NCBI RefSeq assembly: GCF_024519435.1 | Contig: NZ_JALJRZ010000005.1 | Location: 62,001-126,000, forward strand | Direction: 5' to 3' | From: Terrabacter sp. Ter38 | GTDB taxonomy: Bacteria > Actinomycetota > Actinomycetes > Actinomycetales > Dermatophilaceae | DNA: 64,000 bases | Part shown: positions 8,983 to 17,802 of the stretch, piece by piece | Numbering within the stretch: position 1 is the first letter of the stretch | Layout: each line of letters opens with the position of its first letter | The notes under the pieces: model-generated | Database searches by the model: none | What the model saw: the letters and a program-made list of their open reading frames with translations, nothing else | Told to the model about the DNA's origin: nothing | Position numbers and translations under genes: made by a program

Positions 8983-9764
8983 CGGAGCCACCGCCCGCGC
9001 AGCACCCCGAGCACGAGCACGCTGACCGCCAGCAGCATGATGCTGATCGAGATCGCCACCTGCGGGTCACGCTCGAGCTCGACGTAGACGAGCAGCGGCA
9101 GGGTCTGGGTGCGGCCCGGGAAGTTGCCGGCGAAGGTGATCGTGGCGCCGAACTCGCCGAGCGCCCGCGCCCAGGCCAGGGCGAGGCCGCTCGCGATCCC
9201 GGGCAGGACGAGGGGGATCCCGACCGTGCGCAGGTAGCGCAGGTCGCTCGCACCGAGGGTGCGGGCCACGGACTCGAGGCGGGGGTCGAGCCCGCGCATC
9301 GCTCCCTCGACGGCGAGGACGTAGTAGGGCATGGCGACGAAGGTCTCGGCGAGCACGACGGCCACGGTCGTGAACGGGACCTGGATGCCGAAGGGCGTCA
9401 GGTACTGGCCGATGAGCCCGTTGCGCCCCCACGTCATGAGCAGGGCGACGCCGCCGACGACGGGTGGCAGCACGAGGGGCACCGTGAGCAGAGCGCGGAC
9501 CCAGCTCGTCGCCCGGTGCTCAGAGCGCGCGAGGAACCAGGCCAGGGGAGTGCCGAGCAGGAGGCACAGGACGGCCGTCACCGAGGTCGTCGTCAGTGAG
9601 AGCCGCAGGGCCGGCAGGACGGTCGGGGTCGCGAGGTCGGCGGGGATGCGCGCCCAGTCGGCGCGGAGCAGCAGGGCGACGAGCGGCACGACGAGCAGCA
9701 GCAGGGCGAGTGCCGCCGGCACGCCGAGCGCGACGCGGGAACGCCACCGGACGGCATACCTCAT
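8979..9764 (-). CDS. modB: Molybdate ABC transporter permease
   Basis: This 261-residue membrane protein has about six TM helices. The EAA loop LGASDLRYLRTVGIPLVLPG (about 180-200) contacts ModC, and the conserved ARALGEFGA follows it. Length and motifs match ModB. It lies 37 nt downstream of modA and overlaps modC by 4 nt, giving the order regulator, modA, modB, modC. Molybdate brought in would serve molybdopterin enzymes. Confidence 0.94.
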   Translation of the reverse strand: MRYAVRWRSRVALGVPAALALLLLVVPLVALLLRADWARIPADLATPTVLPALRLSLTTTSVTAVLCLLLGTPLAWFLARSEHRATSWVRALLTVPLVLPPVVGGVALLMTWGRNGLIGQYLTPFGIQVPFTTVAVVLAETFVAMPYYVLAVEGAMRGLDPRLESVARTLGASDLRYLRTVGIPLVLPGIASGLALAWARALGEFGATITFAGNFPGRTQTLPLLVYVELERDPQVAISISIMLLAVSVLVLGVLRGRWLR

Positions 9765-9801
9765 GTCACGTCATCCTGCCGGTGGCCGGCCAGGCCGCCG
9801 C

Positions 9802-10647
9802 TCAGGGCGCGCCGAAGCCGAACGACTGCACGGTCGACAGTCCCTCGGCGCTCAGCAGGTAGGCGACGAAGGCCTTCGTCGCCGCGTCGTCGGAGAGCGT
9901 GATGACGGGGTAGGACAGGGTCGTGTTGAACTGCGAAGGGATCTCGACGCCCGTGACGGCGTCCTTCGCTGCGACGACGTCGGAGTGGTAGACCACGGCG
10001 GCGTCGGCCTCGGCGAGCCTGACCTTGGAGAGGGTCGCCTTGACGTCGACCTCCTTGCTCACGACGTTTGGCACGATCCGGGCCTTGGCGAAGGTGGCCT
10101 GCGCGGCCTTGCCGCACGGGACGGTGTCGGCGCAGAGGACGACCTTGACGGTCGGCTTCGCGAGGTCGTTGATCGAGGCGACCGCGCCGGGATTGCTCGG
10201 CGGGACAGCGATCTCGAGGACGTTGGTGGCGAAGGTCTTCGTGTCCTTGACCATGCTCTGGTCGAGCGGCGTGGCCGCGGCGGTGCCGGCGAGGGCGACG
10301 ACCGACGCGGGGGCGCCGTTGTTGACCTGCTGCACGAGGGTCGCGCTGGATCCGTAGGAGGTCTCGACGGTGACCCCGGGGTGCGCCGCCTCGAAGTCCT
10401 TCTTCAGCTGGTCGAAGGACTCGGTCAGCGACGCTGCGGCGAGCACCGTCACGGTGCCCTGGAGGGAGGCCGCCGAGGCACCGGACTTCCCCGGTTGCCC
10501 GGTGCCGTCGGCGGCCGGGGTGGAGCTGCCGCAGCCGGCGAGGAGCACGGCGGTCGCGGCGAGGGTGGCGACGGTCGGCGCGAGGGTGCGGCGGACGTCT
10601 CGGGGGGCTCGGGGGGCTCGGGGGGCTCGGGAGGGCGGCGCGCTCAT
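9802..10647 (-). CDS. modA: Molybdate ABC transporter substrate-binding lipoprotein
   Basis: This 281-residue protein starts at ATG 10647, inside an ATGA overlap with the upstream regulator. It carries a long Arg/Ala/Pro-rich n-region with three RAP repeats encoded by 9-bp CTCGGGGGG units (about 10591-10632). A hydrophobic stretch follows, then the lipobox LLAGC with Cys at 39. The mature part has the ModA pattern VLAAASLTESFDQL, SYGSSATLVQQ and VVYHSDV. It captures molybdate or tungstate outside the cell for ModBC. It is tethered to the membrane by the lipid-modified cysteine. Confidence 0.94.
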   Translation of the reverse strand: MSAPPSRAPRAPRAPRDVRRTLAPTVATLAATAVLLAGCGSSTPAADGTGQPGKSGASAASLQGTVTVLAAASLTESFDQLKKDFEAAHPGVTVETSYGSSATLVQQVNNGAPASVVALAGTAAATPLDQSMVKDTKTFATNVLEIAVPPSNPGAVASINDLAKPTVKVVLCADTVPCGKAAQATFAKARIVPNVVSKEVDVKATLSKVRLAEADAAVVYHSDVVAAKDAVTGVEIPSQFNTTLSYPVITLSDDAATKAFVAYLLSAEGLSTVQSFGFGAP

Positions 10648-11039
10648 GCGGGGACCTCCACGACCACGTGGGTCGACTTGACGCTGGCGACGGCGACGGA
10701 ACCGACCTCGAGCGCAAGGTCGTCGACGGACTCGCTCGAGAGCAGCGAGACGATGCGGAACGGCCCGCACTGCAGCTCGACCTTGGCCATGACGGTGTCC
10801 TTGGTGATGGCGGTGACGATGCCGCGCATCCGGTTGCGGGCGGACGCGCCCCCGATGGTGCCGACCGCAGCCGGATGTGCGAGCTCTTGGGCCACGGCTG
10901 CGAGCTGGGCACCGTCCACGGTCCGGCGGCCGGCGTCGTCGGTGGACCCGTCGAGACGGCCGGAGTCGACCATGCGACGGACGGTGTCGTCGGAGACGCC
11001 GAGCAGGGAGGCTGCCTCCGTGATACGCAGATGCGGCAT
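10644..11039 (-). CDS. HTH-TOBE molybdenum-binding regulator
   Basis: This 131-residue protein joins an N-terminal excisionase/MerR-like helix-turn-helix (LRITEAASLLGVSDDTVRRM, about 3-22) to a C-terminal Mop/TOBE oxyanion-binding domain (about 65-131, with RGIVTAITKDTVMAKV). Proteins of this architecture precede modABC in many actinobacteria. They probably sense molybdate and control the operon. The gene is first in the operon and overlaps modA by 4 nt. A DNA target was not identified in the 175 nt upstream. Confidence 0.9.
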   Translation of the reverse strand: MPHLRITEAASLLGVSDDTVRRMVDSGRLDGSTDDAGRRTVDGAQLAAVAQELAHPAAVGTIGGASARNRMRGIVTAITKDTVMAKVELQCGPFRIVSLLSSESVDDLALEVGSVAVASVKSTHVVVEVPA

Positions 11040-11179
11040 GAACTAGACCCTACACCCGCAGGTGCGGACTGACAGCGCCTCCGTATGCCGCGTGCGCGTC
11101 TGGCGGGTGACCGCGCGGGGCGTGGTGCGCGAGGCTCGGAGATCACCGGGGTTGACGGGAGTGACGCTCATGAGCTGTA

Positions 11180-11212
11180 ATCAACGTATTAGTTGATCAA
11201 GGAGTTAGTTGA
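11180..11212. promoter_or_regulatory. Likely ArsR-family operator and promoter region
   Basis: An inverted repeat ATCAAC-N6-GTTGAT (11180-11197) sits just upstream of the regulator gene. The octamer TTAGTTGA occurs twice in direct orientation (11189-11196 and 11205-11212). The stretch is strikingly AT-rich for this genome. It overlaps the Shine-Dalgarno AAGGAG (11199-11204), so a bound dimer would block transcription of the downstream operon. Binding is inferred. Confidence 0.65.
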
Positions 11213-11214
11213 CA

Positions 11215-11604
11215 ATGATTCTCTCGCCCGTCTCGGATGCGGACCTCGACCGCGCCTTCGCGGCCCTGGCCGATCCCGTCCGGCGCGCCATCATCGCCCG
11301 CCTCAGCCGCGGCGCGGCCACCGTCAACGAGCTCGCCGAGCCGTTCGAGATCAGCAAGCAGGCCGTCAGCAAGCACATCCAGGTGCTCGAGCTGGCCGGC
11401 CTCGTGAGCCGGACCCGCGACGCCCAGCGCCGCCCGGTCCACCTCGAGGCCGCCCGGCTCGAGGCGATGACGGGGTGGATCGACCGCTACCGGCTCGCCG
11501 CAGAGCAGCGTTTCCGGTCGCTCGACGCCGTCCTCGAACGCACCGCCTCACCTGCAGCATCAGCAGCAACCACACCGAACACCGACAAGGAGCAGCAGCC
11601 ATGA
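11215..11604 (+). CDS. ArsR-family winged-helix transcriptional regulator
   Basis: This 129-residue protein is read from ATG 11215, which has AAGGAG about 10 nt upstream; a TTG at 11209 is too close to the ribosome site. The winged helix-turn-helix spans about 10-85 (ALADPVRRAIIARL, TVNELAEPFEISKQAVSKH, VLELAGLVSR). No cysteine metal site is visible, so this is the non-metal type that accompanies SRPBCC proteins. It is coupled to the next gene by an ATGA overlap, and is probably autorepressed at the upstream repeats. Confidence 0.93.
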   Translation: MILSPVSDADLDRAFAALADPVRRAIIARLSRGAATVNELAEPFEISKQAVSKHIQVLELAGLVSRTRDAQRRPVHLEAARLEAMTGWIDRYRLAAEQRFRSLDAVLERTASPAASAATTPNTDKEQQP

Positions 11605-12101
11605 CCAACACACTCACCCTCGACATCCCCGCCGGCGTGCCGTGGATCGACTTCACCCGCGAGTTCGACGCCCCCGTCGAGGCCGTGTTCAACGCCCACC
11701 GCGACCCCGAGCTCGTCCGCCAGTGGCTCGGCCCGCGGGGCTACGAGATGCAGATCGAGCGCTGGGACTTCACGTCCGGCGGCGGCTACCGCTACACCCA
11801 CCGCGACGGCGACAACGTCTACGGCTTCCACGGCACGTTCCACACGGTCCGCGACAACGACTTCGCGGTCCAGACCTTCGAGTTCGAGGGCGCTCCTGAC
11901 GAGGTTGCCATCGAGTTCATGCGCTTCGTCGACCTGGGCGATGGCCGCTGCCGGCTCGAGGGACGCAGCGTCGGGCGCACAGTCGAGGGCCGCGACTTGA
12001 TGGTCGAGAGCGGCATGGAGACAGGCATGGCCCAGGGCTACGAGCAGCTCGAAGAGCTCGTCGCCGCCTCCGCCTCAGCATCCGCTTCGGCCCAGGGCTG
12101 A
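11601..12101 (+). CDS. SRPBCC / AHSA1 family protein
   Basis: This 166-residue protein starts at ATG 11601 within the ArsR stop. Features of the AHSA1-type START-like fold are TREFDAPVEAVFNAHRDPELVRQWLGP (about 16-42), the GGGYRYTH strand, and the C-terminal amphipathic helix GMAQGYEQLEELV. Such proteins bind hydrophobic ligands in a helix-grip cavity. Pairing with an ArsR regulator is common and suggests a ligand-response module. The last ten residues are a low-complexity Ala/Ser run. Confidence 0.9.
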   Translation: MTNTLTLDIPAGVPWIDFTREFDAPVEAVFNAHRDPELVRQWLGPRGYEMQIERWDFTSGGGYRYTHRDGDNVYGFHGTFHTVRDNDFAVQTFEFEGAPDEVAIEFMRFVDLGDGRCRLEGRSVGRTVEGRDLMVESGMETGMAQGYEQLEELVAASASASASAQG

Positions 12102-12106
12102 CCGCC

Positions 12107-12547
12107 GTGGACTGGACGCTCGAGGTCGTCATCGTCCCGGTCAGCGACCTCGGGGCCGCGATCGCCTTCTACCGCGACCAGGTCGGCTTCGACCTCGACC
12201 ACGACACGCAGAACGAGCACATGCACGTCGCCCAGCTGACGCCGCGGGGCTCCGGGTGCTCGATCGTCGTCGGCGACCTCCCGTCGCAGCAGGCGATGGC
12301 GCCCGGTTCGCTCCACGGCATCCAGCTCGTCGTGGCCGACGCCGCCGCGGCTCGAGCCGAGCTCGTCGGCCGGGGCGTCGAGTGCTCTGACGTCCAGGTC
12401 ATCGATCCGCGCGACGGGGGCACGTTCTTCGGCTTCTCCGACCCGGACGGCAACTCGTGGGCCGTCCAGGAGCTCAAGGTCCGCGGCGAGAAGCCGCTCA
12501 TCCCGCACGAGGCCCGAGGCCGTTTCGGCGAGGGCGTCGAGCTCTGA
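12107..12547 (+). CDS. VOC (glyoxalase/bleomycin-resistance) superfamily protein
   Basis: This 146-residue protein starts at GTG 12107, five nt after the previous stop. It shows two beta-alpha-beta-beta-beta modules: VIVPVSDLGAAIAFYRDQVGF near the N-terminus and a C-terminal half ending FFGFSDPDGNSWAVQE. The second metal-ligand Glu of the fold is plausible at WAVQE. VOC proteins include dioxygenases, isomerases and antibiotic-binding proteins, and the substrate here is unknown. It is third in the ArsR operon, suggesting a shared inducer. Confidence 0.9.
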   Translation: MDWTLEVVIVPVSDLGAAIAFYRDQVGFDLDHDTQNEHMHVAQLTPRGSGCSIVVGDLPSQQAMAPGSLHGIQLVVADAAAARAELVGRGVECSDVQVIDPRDGGTFFGFSDPDGNSWAVQELKVRGEKPLIPHEARGRFGEGVEL

Positions 12548-12614
12548 CCTGGCGGACGGCGGCACGACGACAGGGTGTGCCGCCTGCCGGTGGTCGCGCG
12601 ATACAGGAGGAATC

Positions 12615-13196
12615 ATGAGCAGGACCGTCTTCGACATCAGCCTCTCGCTCGACGGTTTCGTCACCGCGGCGCCCCAGACCGCCGAGGAGCCGCTCGGGCC
12701 GGGCGGCGACCAGCTGCACGGCTGGCTCGTCGACCGGGACTACCTCGAGCGTGCCGTCGCCGACCTCGGCGCCGTGGTCGCCGGTCGCACCACCTATGAC
12801 CATTCGATCGCGAGCTGGGGTGCCGACGGCCCGTCGGGCGACGCCCGACGCCCGGTTTTCGTCGTCACGCACGAGGCCCCGCCGCCCGGCTCCGTGCCCG
12901 AGGGCGGTGTCTACACGTTCGTCTCGGACGGGCTCGAGTCCGCCCTCGACCAGGCCCGCGCGGCGGCCGACGGTCACACCGTGACCGTCATGGGAGGTGC
13001 GGACCTCGGCCGACAGTGTCTCGCGGCCGGACTCGTCGACGAGGTCTCGCTGCACGTCGCCCCGGTGCTCTTCGGCCGCGGCAGCCCGATGTTCGCCGGC
13101 CTCGACGTCGGCCACGTCCAGCTCGAGCTGCTCGAGGCGGCCGGCACCCGAGAGACCGTCCACCTGCGCTACCGGGTAGTCCGCCCCGCCCACTGA
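12615..13196 (+). CDS. Dihydrofolate reductase-like (RibD C-terminal) family protein
   Basis: This 193-residue protein starts MSRTVFDISLSLDGF, the usual opening of the RibD_C/DHFR-like group. VVAGRTTYDHS (about 59-69) and the NADPH-binding VTVMGGADLGRQCLAAGLVDE (about 119-139) follow. It probably reduces a pterin- or flavin-like compound with NADPH. The physiological substrate is not known and it is not DHFR proper. AGGAGG lies just before the ATG. A hairpin at about 12558-12584 separates it from the VOC gene, so it may be separately transcribed. Confidence 0.9.
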   Translation: MSRTVFDISLSLDGFVTAAPQTAEEPLGPGGDQLHGWLVDRDYLERAVADLGAVVAGRTTYDHSIASWGADGPSGDARRPVFVVTHEAPPPGSVPEGGVYTFVSDGLESALDQARAAADGHTVTVMGGADLGRQCLAAGLVDEVSLHVAPVLFGRGSPMFAGLDVGHVQLELLEAAGTRETVHLRYRVVRPAH

Positions 13197-13201
13197 CACC
13201 G

Positions 13202-13263
13202 AACGACGCGTTCGGTCGTGAACTCAGCGGTCTGCCACTGAGTTCGTGACCGAACGCGGCGTT
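13202..13263. repeat. Large intergenic palindrome, 26-bp arms
   Basis: The arms 13202-13227 and 13238-13263 are complementary at 23 of 26 positions around a 10-nt loop. The core arm reads CGTTCGGTCGTGAACTCAG. It lies 5 nt after the RibD-like gene and about 75 nt before gabT on the same strand. It could be a terminator without T-tract, an operator, or a mobile palindromic repeat. Confidence 0.85.
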
Positions 13264-13338
13264 CCAGTACGGAATGAGCAGGTACGCCGCGCCGACCCGG
13301 GTTCCACTCGGAGGCGTCCGGACGGCATACTGACGGGC

Positions 13339-14676
13339 ATGAGCAACGTCCCCCAGCAGCGGCTCCTGCAGACCGCCATCCCCGGCCCCAAGTCGGCCGC
13401 GCTCCAGGCCCGCAAGACGGCGGCCGTGTCCGCCGGCGTCTCCACCGGTCTGCCGGTCTACGTCGAGCGCGCCGGCGGCGGCATCCTCGTCGACGTCGAC
13501 GGCAACCAGCTCATCGACTTCGGGTCCGGCATCGCCGTGACCACCGTCGGCAACGCCGCGCCGCGCGTCGTCGACCGCGTCACCGCGCAGGTGCAGGACT
13601 TCACCCACACGTGCTTCATGGTGACCCCCTACGAGGAGTACCTCGAGGTGGCCGAGGCCCTCAACGACCTGACGCCCGGCGACCACGACAAGCGCACCGC
13701 GCTGTTCAACTCCGGTGCCGAGGCCGTCGAGAACGCCGTCAAGGTCGCCCGCCACTTCACCGGCCGAAATGCCGTCGTCGCCTTCGACCACGCCTACCAC
13801 GGGCGCACCAACCTCACCATGGCGCTCACGGCCAAGAACATGCCCTACAAGCACCGGTTCGGACCCTTCGCCGGCGAGGTCTACCGGGCGCCGATGAGCT
13901 ACCCCTACCGCTGGCCCGGTGGCGCCGCCGACTGCGCCAAGGAGGGCTTCGACGCGTTCGTCACGCAGGTGCACGCACAGGTGGGGGAGGACAACCTCGC
14001 TGCCGTCATCCTCGAGCCCATCCAGGGGGAGGGCGGATTCATCGTCCCCGCACCGGGATTCGTCAAGCAGGTCGCCGACTGGTGTGCCGACAACGGGATC
14101 CTCTTCATCGCCGACGAGGTGCAGACCGGCTTCTGCCGCACCGGTGACTGGTTCGCGAGCGAGTACGAGGGCGTCGTGCCCGACCTCATCACGACCGCCA
14201 AGGGCATGGCAGGCGGCCTCCCGCTCGCCGGCGTCACCGGCCGTGCCGACGTCATGGACTCCATCCACGGCGGTGGCCTCGGTGGCACGTACGGCGGCAA
14301 CCCCGTCGCGTGCGCGTCCGCGCTCGGTGCCATCGAGACGATGAAGGATGAGGACCTCTGCGCCCGGGCCAAGCAGGTCGAGGCCCTCTTCGTGCCGCGC
14401 CTGCAGGCCCTCGCCGAGAAGTACCCCCAGATCGGCGACATCCGCGGCCGCGGGGCCATGCTCGCCGTGGAGCTCGTCAACGGTCCCGGCGACCTCACGC
14501 CCAACGCCGCGCTGACCGGGGCCGTCAACCAGGCCTGCCACGCCGAGGGGCTCGTCACGCTGACGTGCGGCACCTACGGCAACGTCTTCCGCTTCCTCCC
14601 GCCGCTCGCCGCGAGCGACGAGCTGCTCTCCGAGGGGCTCGACATCTTCGAGAAGGCGTTTGCGGCGTCCGTCTGA
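13339..14676 (+). CDS. gabT: 4-aminobutyrate-2-oxoglutarate transaminase
   Basis: This class-III aminotransferase has 445 residues, read from ATG 13339. It transfers the amino group of 4-aminobutyrate to 2-oxoglutarate using PLP. NSGAEAVENAVKVAR (about 124-138) binds the phosphate, and IADEVQTGFCRTG puts Asp259 on the PLP ring. Lys288 in TTAKGMAGGLPL is the Schiff-base residue. It resembles actinobacterial GabT closely, and 5-aminovalerate may also be used. No succinate-semialdehyde dehydrogenase is adjacent. A terminator hairpin follows. Confidence 0.93.
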   Translation: MSNVPQQRLLQTAIPGPKSAALQARKTAAVSAGVSTGLPVYVERAGGGILVDVDGNQLIDFGSGIAVTTVGNAAPRVVDRVTAQVQDFTHTCFMVTPYEEYLEVAEALNDLTPGDHDKRTALFNSGAEAVENAVKVARHFTGRNAVVAFDHAYHGRTNLTMALTAKNMPYKHRFGPFAGEVYRAPMSYPYRWPGGAADCAKEGFDAFVTQVHAQVGEDNLAAVILEPIQGEGGFIVPAPGFVKQVADWCADNGILFIADEVQTGFCRTGDWFASEYEGVVPDLITTAKGMAGGLPLAGVTGRADVMDSIHGGGLGGTYGGNPVACASALGAIETMKDEDLCARAKQVEALFVPRLQALAEKYPQIGDIRGRGAMLAVELVNGPGDLTPNAALTGAVNQACHAEGLVTLTCGTYGNVFRFLPPLAASDELLSEGLDIFEKAFAASV

Positions 14677-14750
14677 GGCGAGACGCGCCGAGGGCGTATG
14701 CCGTCCGGTTGCCTCCCAGCGCAGCGAGCCGGACGGCACACCTCCTCCAC

Positions 14751-14793
14751 GACAGCGAGACCCGCCCCCGGCTGGGGGACGGGCCTCACTGTC
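14751..14793. terminator. Hairpin terminator, probably bidirectional
   Basis: A long imperfect stem runs from GACAG (14751) to CTGTC (14793) through CCCG/CGGG and CCCC/GGGG blocks with a GGCT loop. A second inverted repeat (CCGTCCGG 14701-14708 / CCGGACGG 14729-14736) precedes it. Together they separate gabT from a gene fragment on the opposite strand. Confidence 0.65.
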
Positions 14794-14810
14794 TCACAAG
14801 GGGATCCGCG

Positions 14811-14954
14811 TCAGCGGAGCCAGACCTTGAGCTGCATCGAGGTGCCGAACTGGTTGCCGATGCCGATGGTGACGCCGTTGTTCGGGACCTTGACGCGGGT
14901 GCACGGCGTCGAGGACCAGAACTGCGTGGAGTCGTCGAGGACCGGCTGGGCCGC
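14811..14954 (-). pseudogene. C-terminal fragment of an unidentified protein
   Basis: About 47 codons ending in TGA at 14811 have very strong G/C at third positions and read like real protein (PCTRVKVPNNGVTIGIGNQ, ending LKVWLR). Upstream of about 14955 the codon pattern breaks down. No ATG, GTG or TTG precedes it in frame. The frame is continuous with the one following the stop of the SGNH gene (15078). I read it as the remnant of a mostly deleted gene whose 3' end survives. The family was not recognised. Confidence 0.5.
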
Positions 14955-15077
14955 AGCACCGGCGACGGGAAGGCCACCCCGTACGTCGGGTGGCCGGCCG
15001 GGGATCCGGAACCGCGCTCCTCGGGGAACGTCCGCGGCCGGGGCGGACCGGTCCGTGGTCCGTCGGCACGGACGGCT

Positions 15078-15896
15078 TCAGTCGAAGGGGGTCACGTCGG
15101 GGCGCTTGGCCTGGCGGTGGTCGCCCGAGCTGCGGCCGGTGAGGCGACGGTGGACCCATGGGCCGACGTACTCCTTGGCCCACTGCGCGTTGGCCTGCAG
15201 GGCCTCTCGGCGGCCGATCGGCGGAGCGGGCTCGAGCGGTGTCGCCCAGTCGGTCTCGGCCGGGGTGTGGCCGAGGGCCTCGAGGGCCGCGAGGGCGACG
15301 CGGCGGTGGCCCTCGGTCGTCATGTGGATGCGGTCCTCGCTCCACATCCGCCAGTCGCGCAGCGCGTGGAGGCCCCACTGGTCGATGACGTGGGCGCCGT
15401 TGCGCCGGGCGATGCTCCAGATGTTGGCGGTGTGGATCGCGGCCCGGCCGCGGGTGGCCTTGACGAGCGGGGCGTCCGCGGGGTCGACGGGGGTCGCCAT
15501 GAGCACGTCGGCGCCGGTTGCCCGGATGCGGGCCACGGCGGCCTCGAGTCGGGCGGCCAGGCCGTCGAGGTCGGCCTTGGGCCGGAGGATGTCGTTGCCG
15601 CCACCGACGATGCTGACGAGGTCGGGCTGGAGCGACAGGGCGTCCTCGAGCTGGGGCCCGACGACGTCAGCGAGCTTGCGTCCGCGCACGGCGAGGTTGG
15701 CGTAGCCGAAGTCGAGCCCGTCGGCACGGGCGATCTCCGAGAGGTGCGACGCGAGACGGTCGGCCCAGCCGGCGAACTCGCCGTCGTGGCCGAACGTCGG
15801 GTCGTCGTCGCACATGCCTTCGGTGAAGGAGTCGCCGATGGCGACGAAACGGGTCCAGACCGTGGGCCCGGAGACCTCGGGGGTGGGCTGGGTCAT
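15078..15896 (-). CDS. SGNH/GDSL-family hydrolase
   Basis: This 272-residue protein is read from ATG 15896, in an ATGA overlap with ung. Block I is [12 protein letters not shown] with nucleophile Ser23. Block III is VGGGNDI (about 94-100), and block V is [12 protein letters not shown], supplying Asp and His. There is no signal peptide, so it is probably an intracellular esterase or lipase with unknown acyl substrate. In-frame codons upstream belong to the overlapping ung coding region. The overlap with ung implies co-transcription, although the functions are unrelated. Confidence 0.92.
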   Translation of the reverse strand: MTQPTPEVSGPTVWTRFVAIGDSFTEGMCDDDPTFGHDGEFAGWADRLASHLSEIARADGLDFGYANLAVRGRKLADVVGPQLEDALSLQPDLVSIVGGGNDILRPKADLDGLAARLEAAVARIRATGADVLMATPVDPADAPLVKATRGRAAIHTANIWSIARRNGAHVIDQWGLHALRDWRMWSEDRIHMTTEGHRRVALAALEALGHTPAETDWATPLEPAPPIGRREALQANAQWAKEYVGPWVHRRLTGRSSGDHRQAKRPDVTPFD

Positions 15897-16570
15897 GTCA
15901 GCCTCCAGTCGATGGGAGCCGCGCCCTGCTGGGCGAGGAGGTCGTTGGTGCGGCTGAAGGGCCGCGAGCCGAAGAAGCCGGAGCGGGCCGAGAGCGGGGA
16001 CGGGTGGGCCGACTCGATGCGCGGCACGTCGTCGAGCATCGGCGCGAGCGACTGCGCCTGCCGCCCCCAGAGGATGGCGACGAGCGGCCCGCCGCGTGAC
16101 ACCAGGGCAGAGATCGCTTGTGCTGTCACGGTTTCCCATCCCTTGCCCTGGTGGCTGGCGCTCGCCCCGGGGCGCACCGTCAGGACCCGGTTGAGCAGCA
16201 TGACACCGCGCTCGAACCACGGCGTCAGGTCGCCGTTGCCCGGCGTCGGCACGCCGAGGTCGGTGCCGAGCTCCTGGTAGATGTTCTGCAGCGACCGCGG
16301 GACCGGCCGCACGTCCGGCGCGACGCTGAAGCTCAGCCCCACCGGGTGGCCGGGCGTCGGGTAGGGGTCCTGGCCGACGACGAGCACCCGCACGTCCGGC
16401 AGCGGCAGCGAGAAGGCCCGCAGGACGCGGTCGCCGGCGGGCAGGTAGCCGCGGCCGGCCGCGACCTCGGCGCGCAGGAACTCGCCCATCGCGGTGATGG
16501 TGTCGGCCACCGGCTCGAGCGCCGGGACCCACGTCGGGTGGACGAGGTCGCTGAGGGGTCGGGCTGGCAC
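15893..16570 (-). CDS. ung: Uracil-DNA glycosylase, family 1
   Basis: This 225-residue protein has the water-activating loop [17 protein letters not shown] at about 66-82, with catalytic Asp68. The C-terminal Leu-loop [18 protein letters not shown] enters the minor groove. It removes uracil from DNA to start base-excision repair. Length and motifs are standard. The start is GTG 16570, 44 nt from the divergent nagA start, so the two genes share a short promoter region. Confidence 0.97.
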   Translation of the reverse strand: MPARPLSDLVHPTWVPALEPVADTITAMGEFLRAEVAAGRGYLPAGDRVLRAFSLPLPDVRVLVVGQDPYPTPGHPVGLSFSVAPDVRPVPRSLQNIYQELGTDLGVPTPGNGDLTPWFERGVMLLNRVLTVRPGASASHQGKGWETVTAQAISALVSRGGPLVAILWGRQAQSLAPMLDDVPRIESAHPSPLSARSGFFGSRPFSRTNDLLAQQGAAPIDWRLT

Positions 16571-16614
16571 GGCCTCACGCTACCCCCGCCCGGTGTGCGA
16601 CAGAATCGACCCCG

Positions 16615-17793
16615 ATGAACCTCACACTGCGCGGACCTGCCCTCGTCGACGACATCGTGCTGCCCGACGTCCTCGTCCACGTCGAGGGCGAGCGCATCAC
16701 GGCGGTCACCCCGGTCATCGCGGGCGACGGGCCCCCACCCGGCGACGGTGCGACCGAGCGGGTGAGCGGGACGATGGTGCCGGCGTACGTGGACATCCAC
16801 TGCCACGGTGGCGGGGGGACGGCGTTCACCGACCTGCGCGACGACGCCGCGGCCGCGGCGGCCGAGCACCACCATGTCCACGGATCGACGAGTCTCATCG
16901 CGAGCCTCGTCACGATGAGCCCGCGCGACCTCGAGCGTGGGGTGGCGATGCTCGCCGAGCTCGCCGACGACGGGGTCGTCGACGGCATCCACCTCGAGGG
17001 CCCGTGGCTGGCCGAGGCCCGCTGCGGGGCCCACGACCCGGCGCTGCTCCGCGACCCCTCGCTCGCCGAGGTGGAGCGGCTCATCGAGCTGGGCCGCGGT
17101 CACATCCGCCAGGTGACCCTCGCCCCGGAGCGCGCGCACGGCCTCGACCTCGTCCGCTGGCTCACGACGGCCGGCATCCACGCGGCGATCGGCCACACGA
17201 CGGCGTCCTATGCGCAGGTCGAGCAGGCCGTCGCGGCCGGTGCCGACCTCGCCACGCACCTCTTCAACGGCATGGACCCGTGGCACCACCGCAAGCCGGG
17301 CGCAGTCCCGGCACTGATGCGGTCGGCCGCCCGGGGCCACGTCACCGTCGAGCTCATCGCCGACGGCGCGCACCTGTCGGACGACACCGTGCGCACCGTC
17401 CTCGACCTCGTCGGCCCCGACCATGTCGCCTTCGTCTCCGACGCCATGGCCGCCGCCGGGGTGGGGGACGGCGCCTATGTCCTCGGCGGTCTCTCGGTCG
17501 TCGTCGACCGTGGCATCGCCCGCCTGACGCGCGACCCCGACGGCACGAGCCCCGGATCCATCGCCGGTGGCACGAGCCACGTCGCCGACATCGTCGCCCG
17601 CGCCGTCGCCTCGGGCGTCCCGATGGCGTATGCCGTCCGCCCCGCCACGCGCACGCCCGCCCGCGCGCTCGGGCTGGCCGACCGGGGCTCGATCGAGGTC
17701 GGGTCCCGGGCCGACGTGGTCGTCGTCGACGCCGCCGCTCGCCCGACCCGGGTCATGAGACGCGGGCGGTGGCTGGAGCCCTCGCTGCCCTAG
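16615..17793 (+). CDS. nagA: N-acetylglucosamine-6-phosphate deacetylase
   Basis: This 392-residue amidohydrolase converts GlcNAc-6-P to glucosamine-6-P in amino-sugar and cell-wall recycling. HCHGGGG (about 62-68) is the beta-1 metal motif. IHLEGPWL (about 124-131) supplies the metal Glu, GHTTASY and HLFNGMDPWHHR follow, and the catalytic Asp lies in VSDAMAAAG (about 279-287). The gene is followed after 9 nt by a HAD phosphatase, so the two are likely co-transcribed. No nagB is present in the window. Confidence 0.93.
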   Translation: MNLTLRGPALVDDIVLPDVLVHVEGERITAVTPVIAGDGPPPGDGATERVSGTMVPAYVDIHCHGGGGTAFTDLRDDAAAAAAEHHHVHGSTSLIASLVTMSPRDLERGVAMLAELADDGVVDGIHLEGPWLAEARCGAHDPALLRDPSLAEVERLIELGRGHIRQVTLAPERAHGLDLVRWLTTAGIHAAIGHTTASYAQVEQAVAAGADLATHLFNGMDPWHHRKPGAVPALMRSAARGHVTVELIADGAHLSDDTVRTVLDLVGPDHVAFVSDAMAAAGVGDGAYVLGGLSVVVDRGIARLTRDPDGTSPGSIAGGTSHVADIVARAVASGVPMAYAVRPATRTPARALGLADRGSIEVGSRADVVVVDAAARPTRVMRRGRWLEPSLP

Positions 17794-17802
17794 GCTCGGC
17801 CG

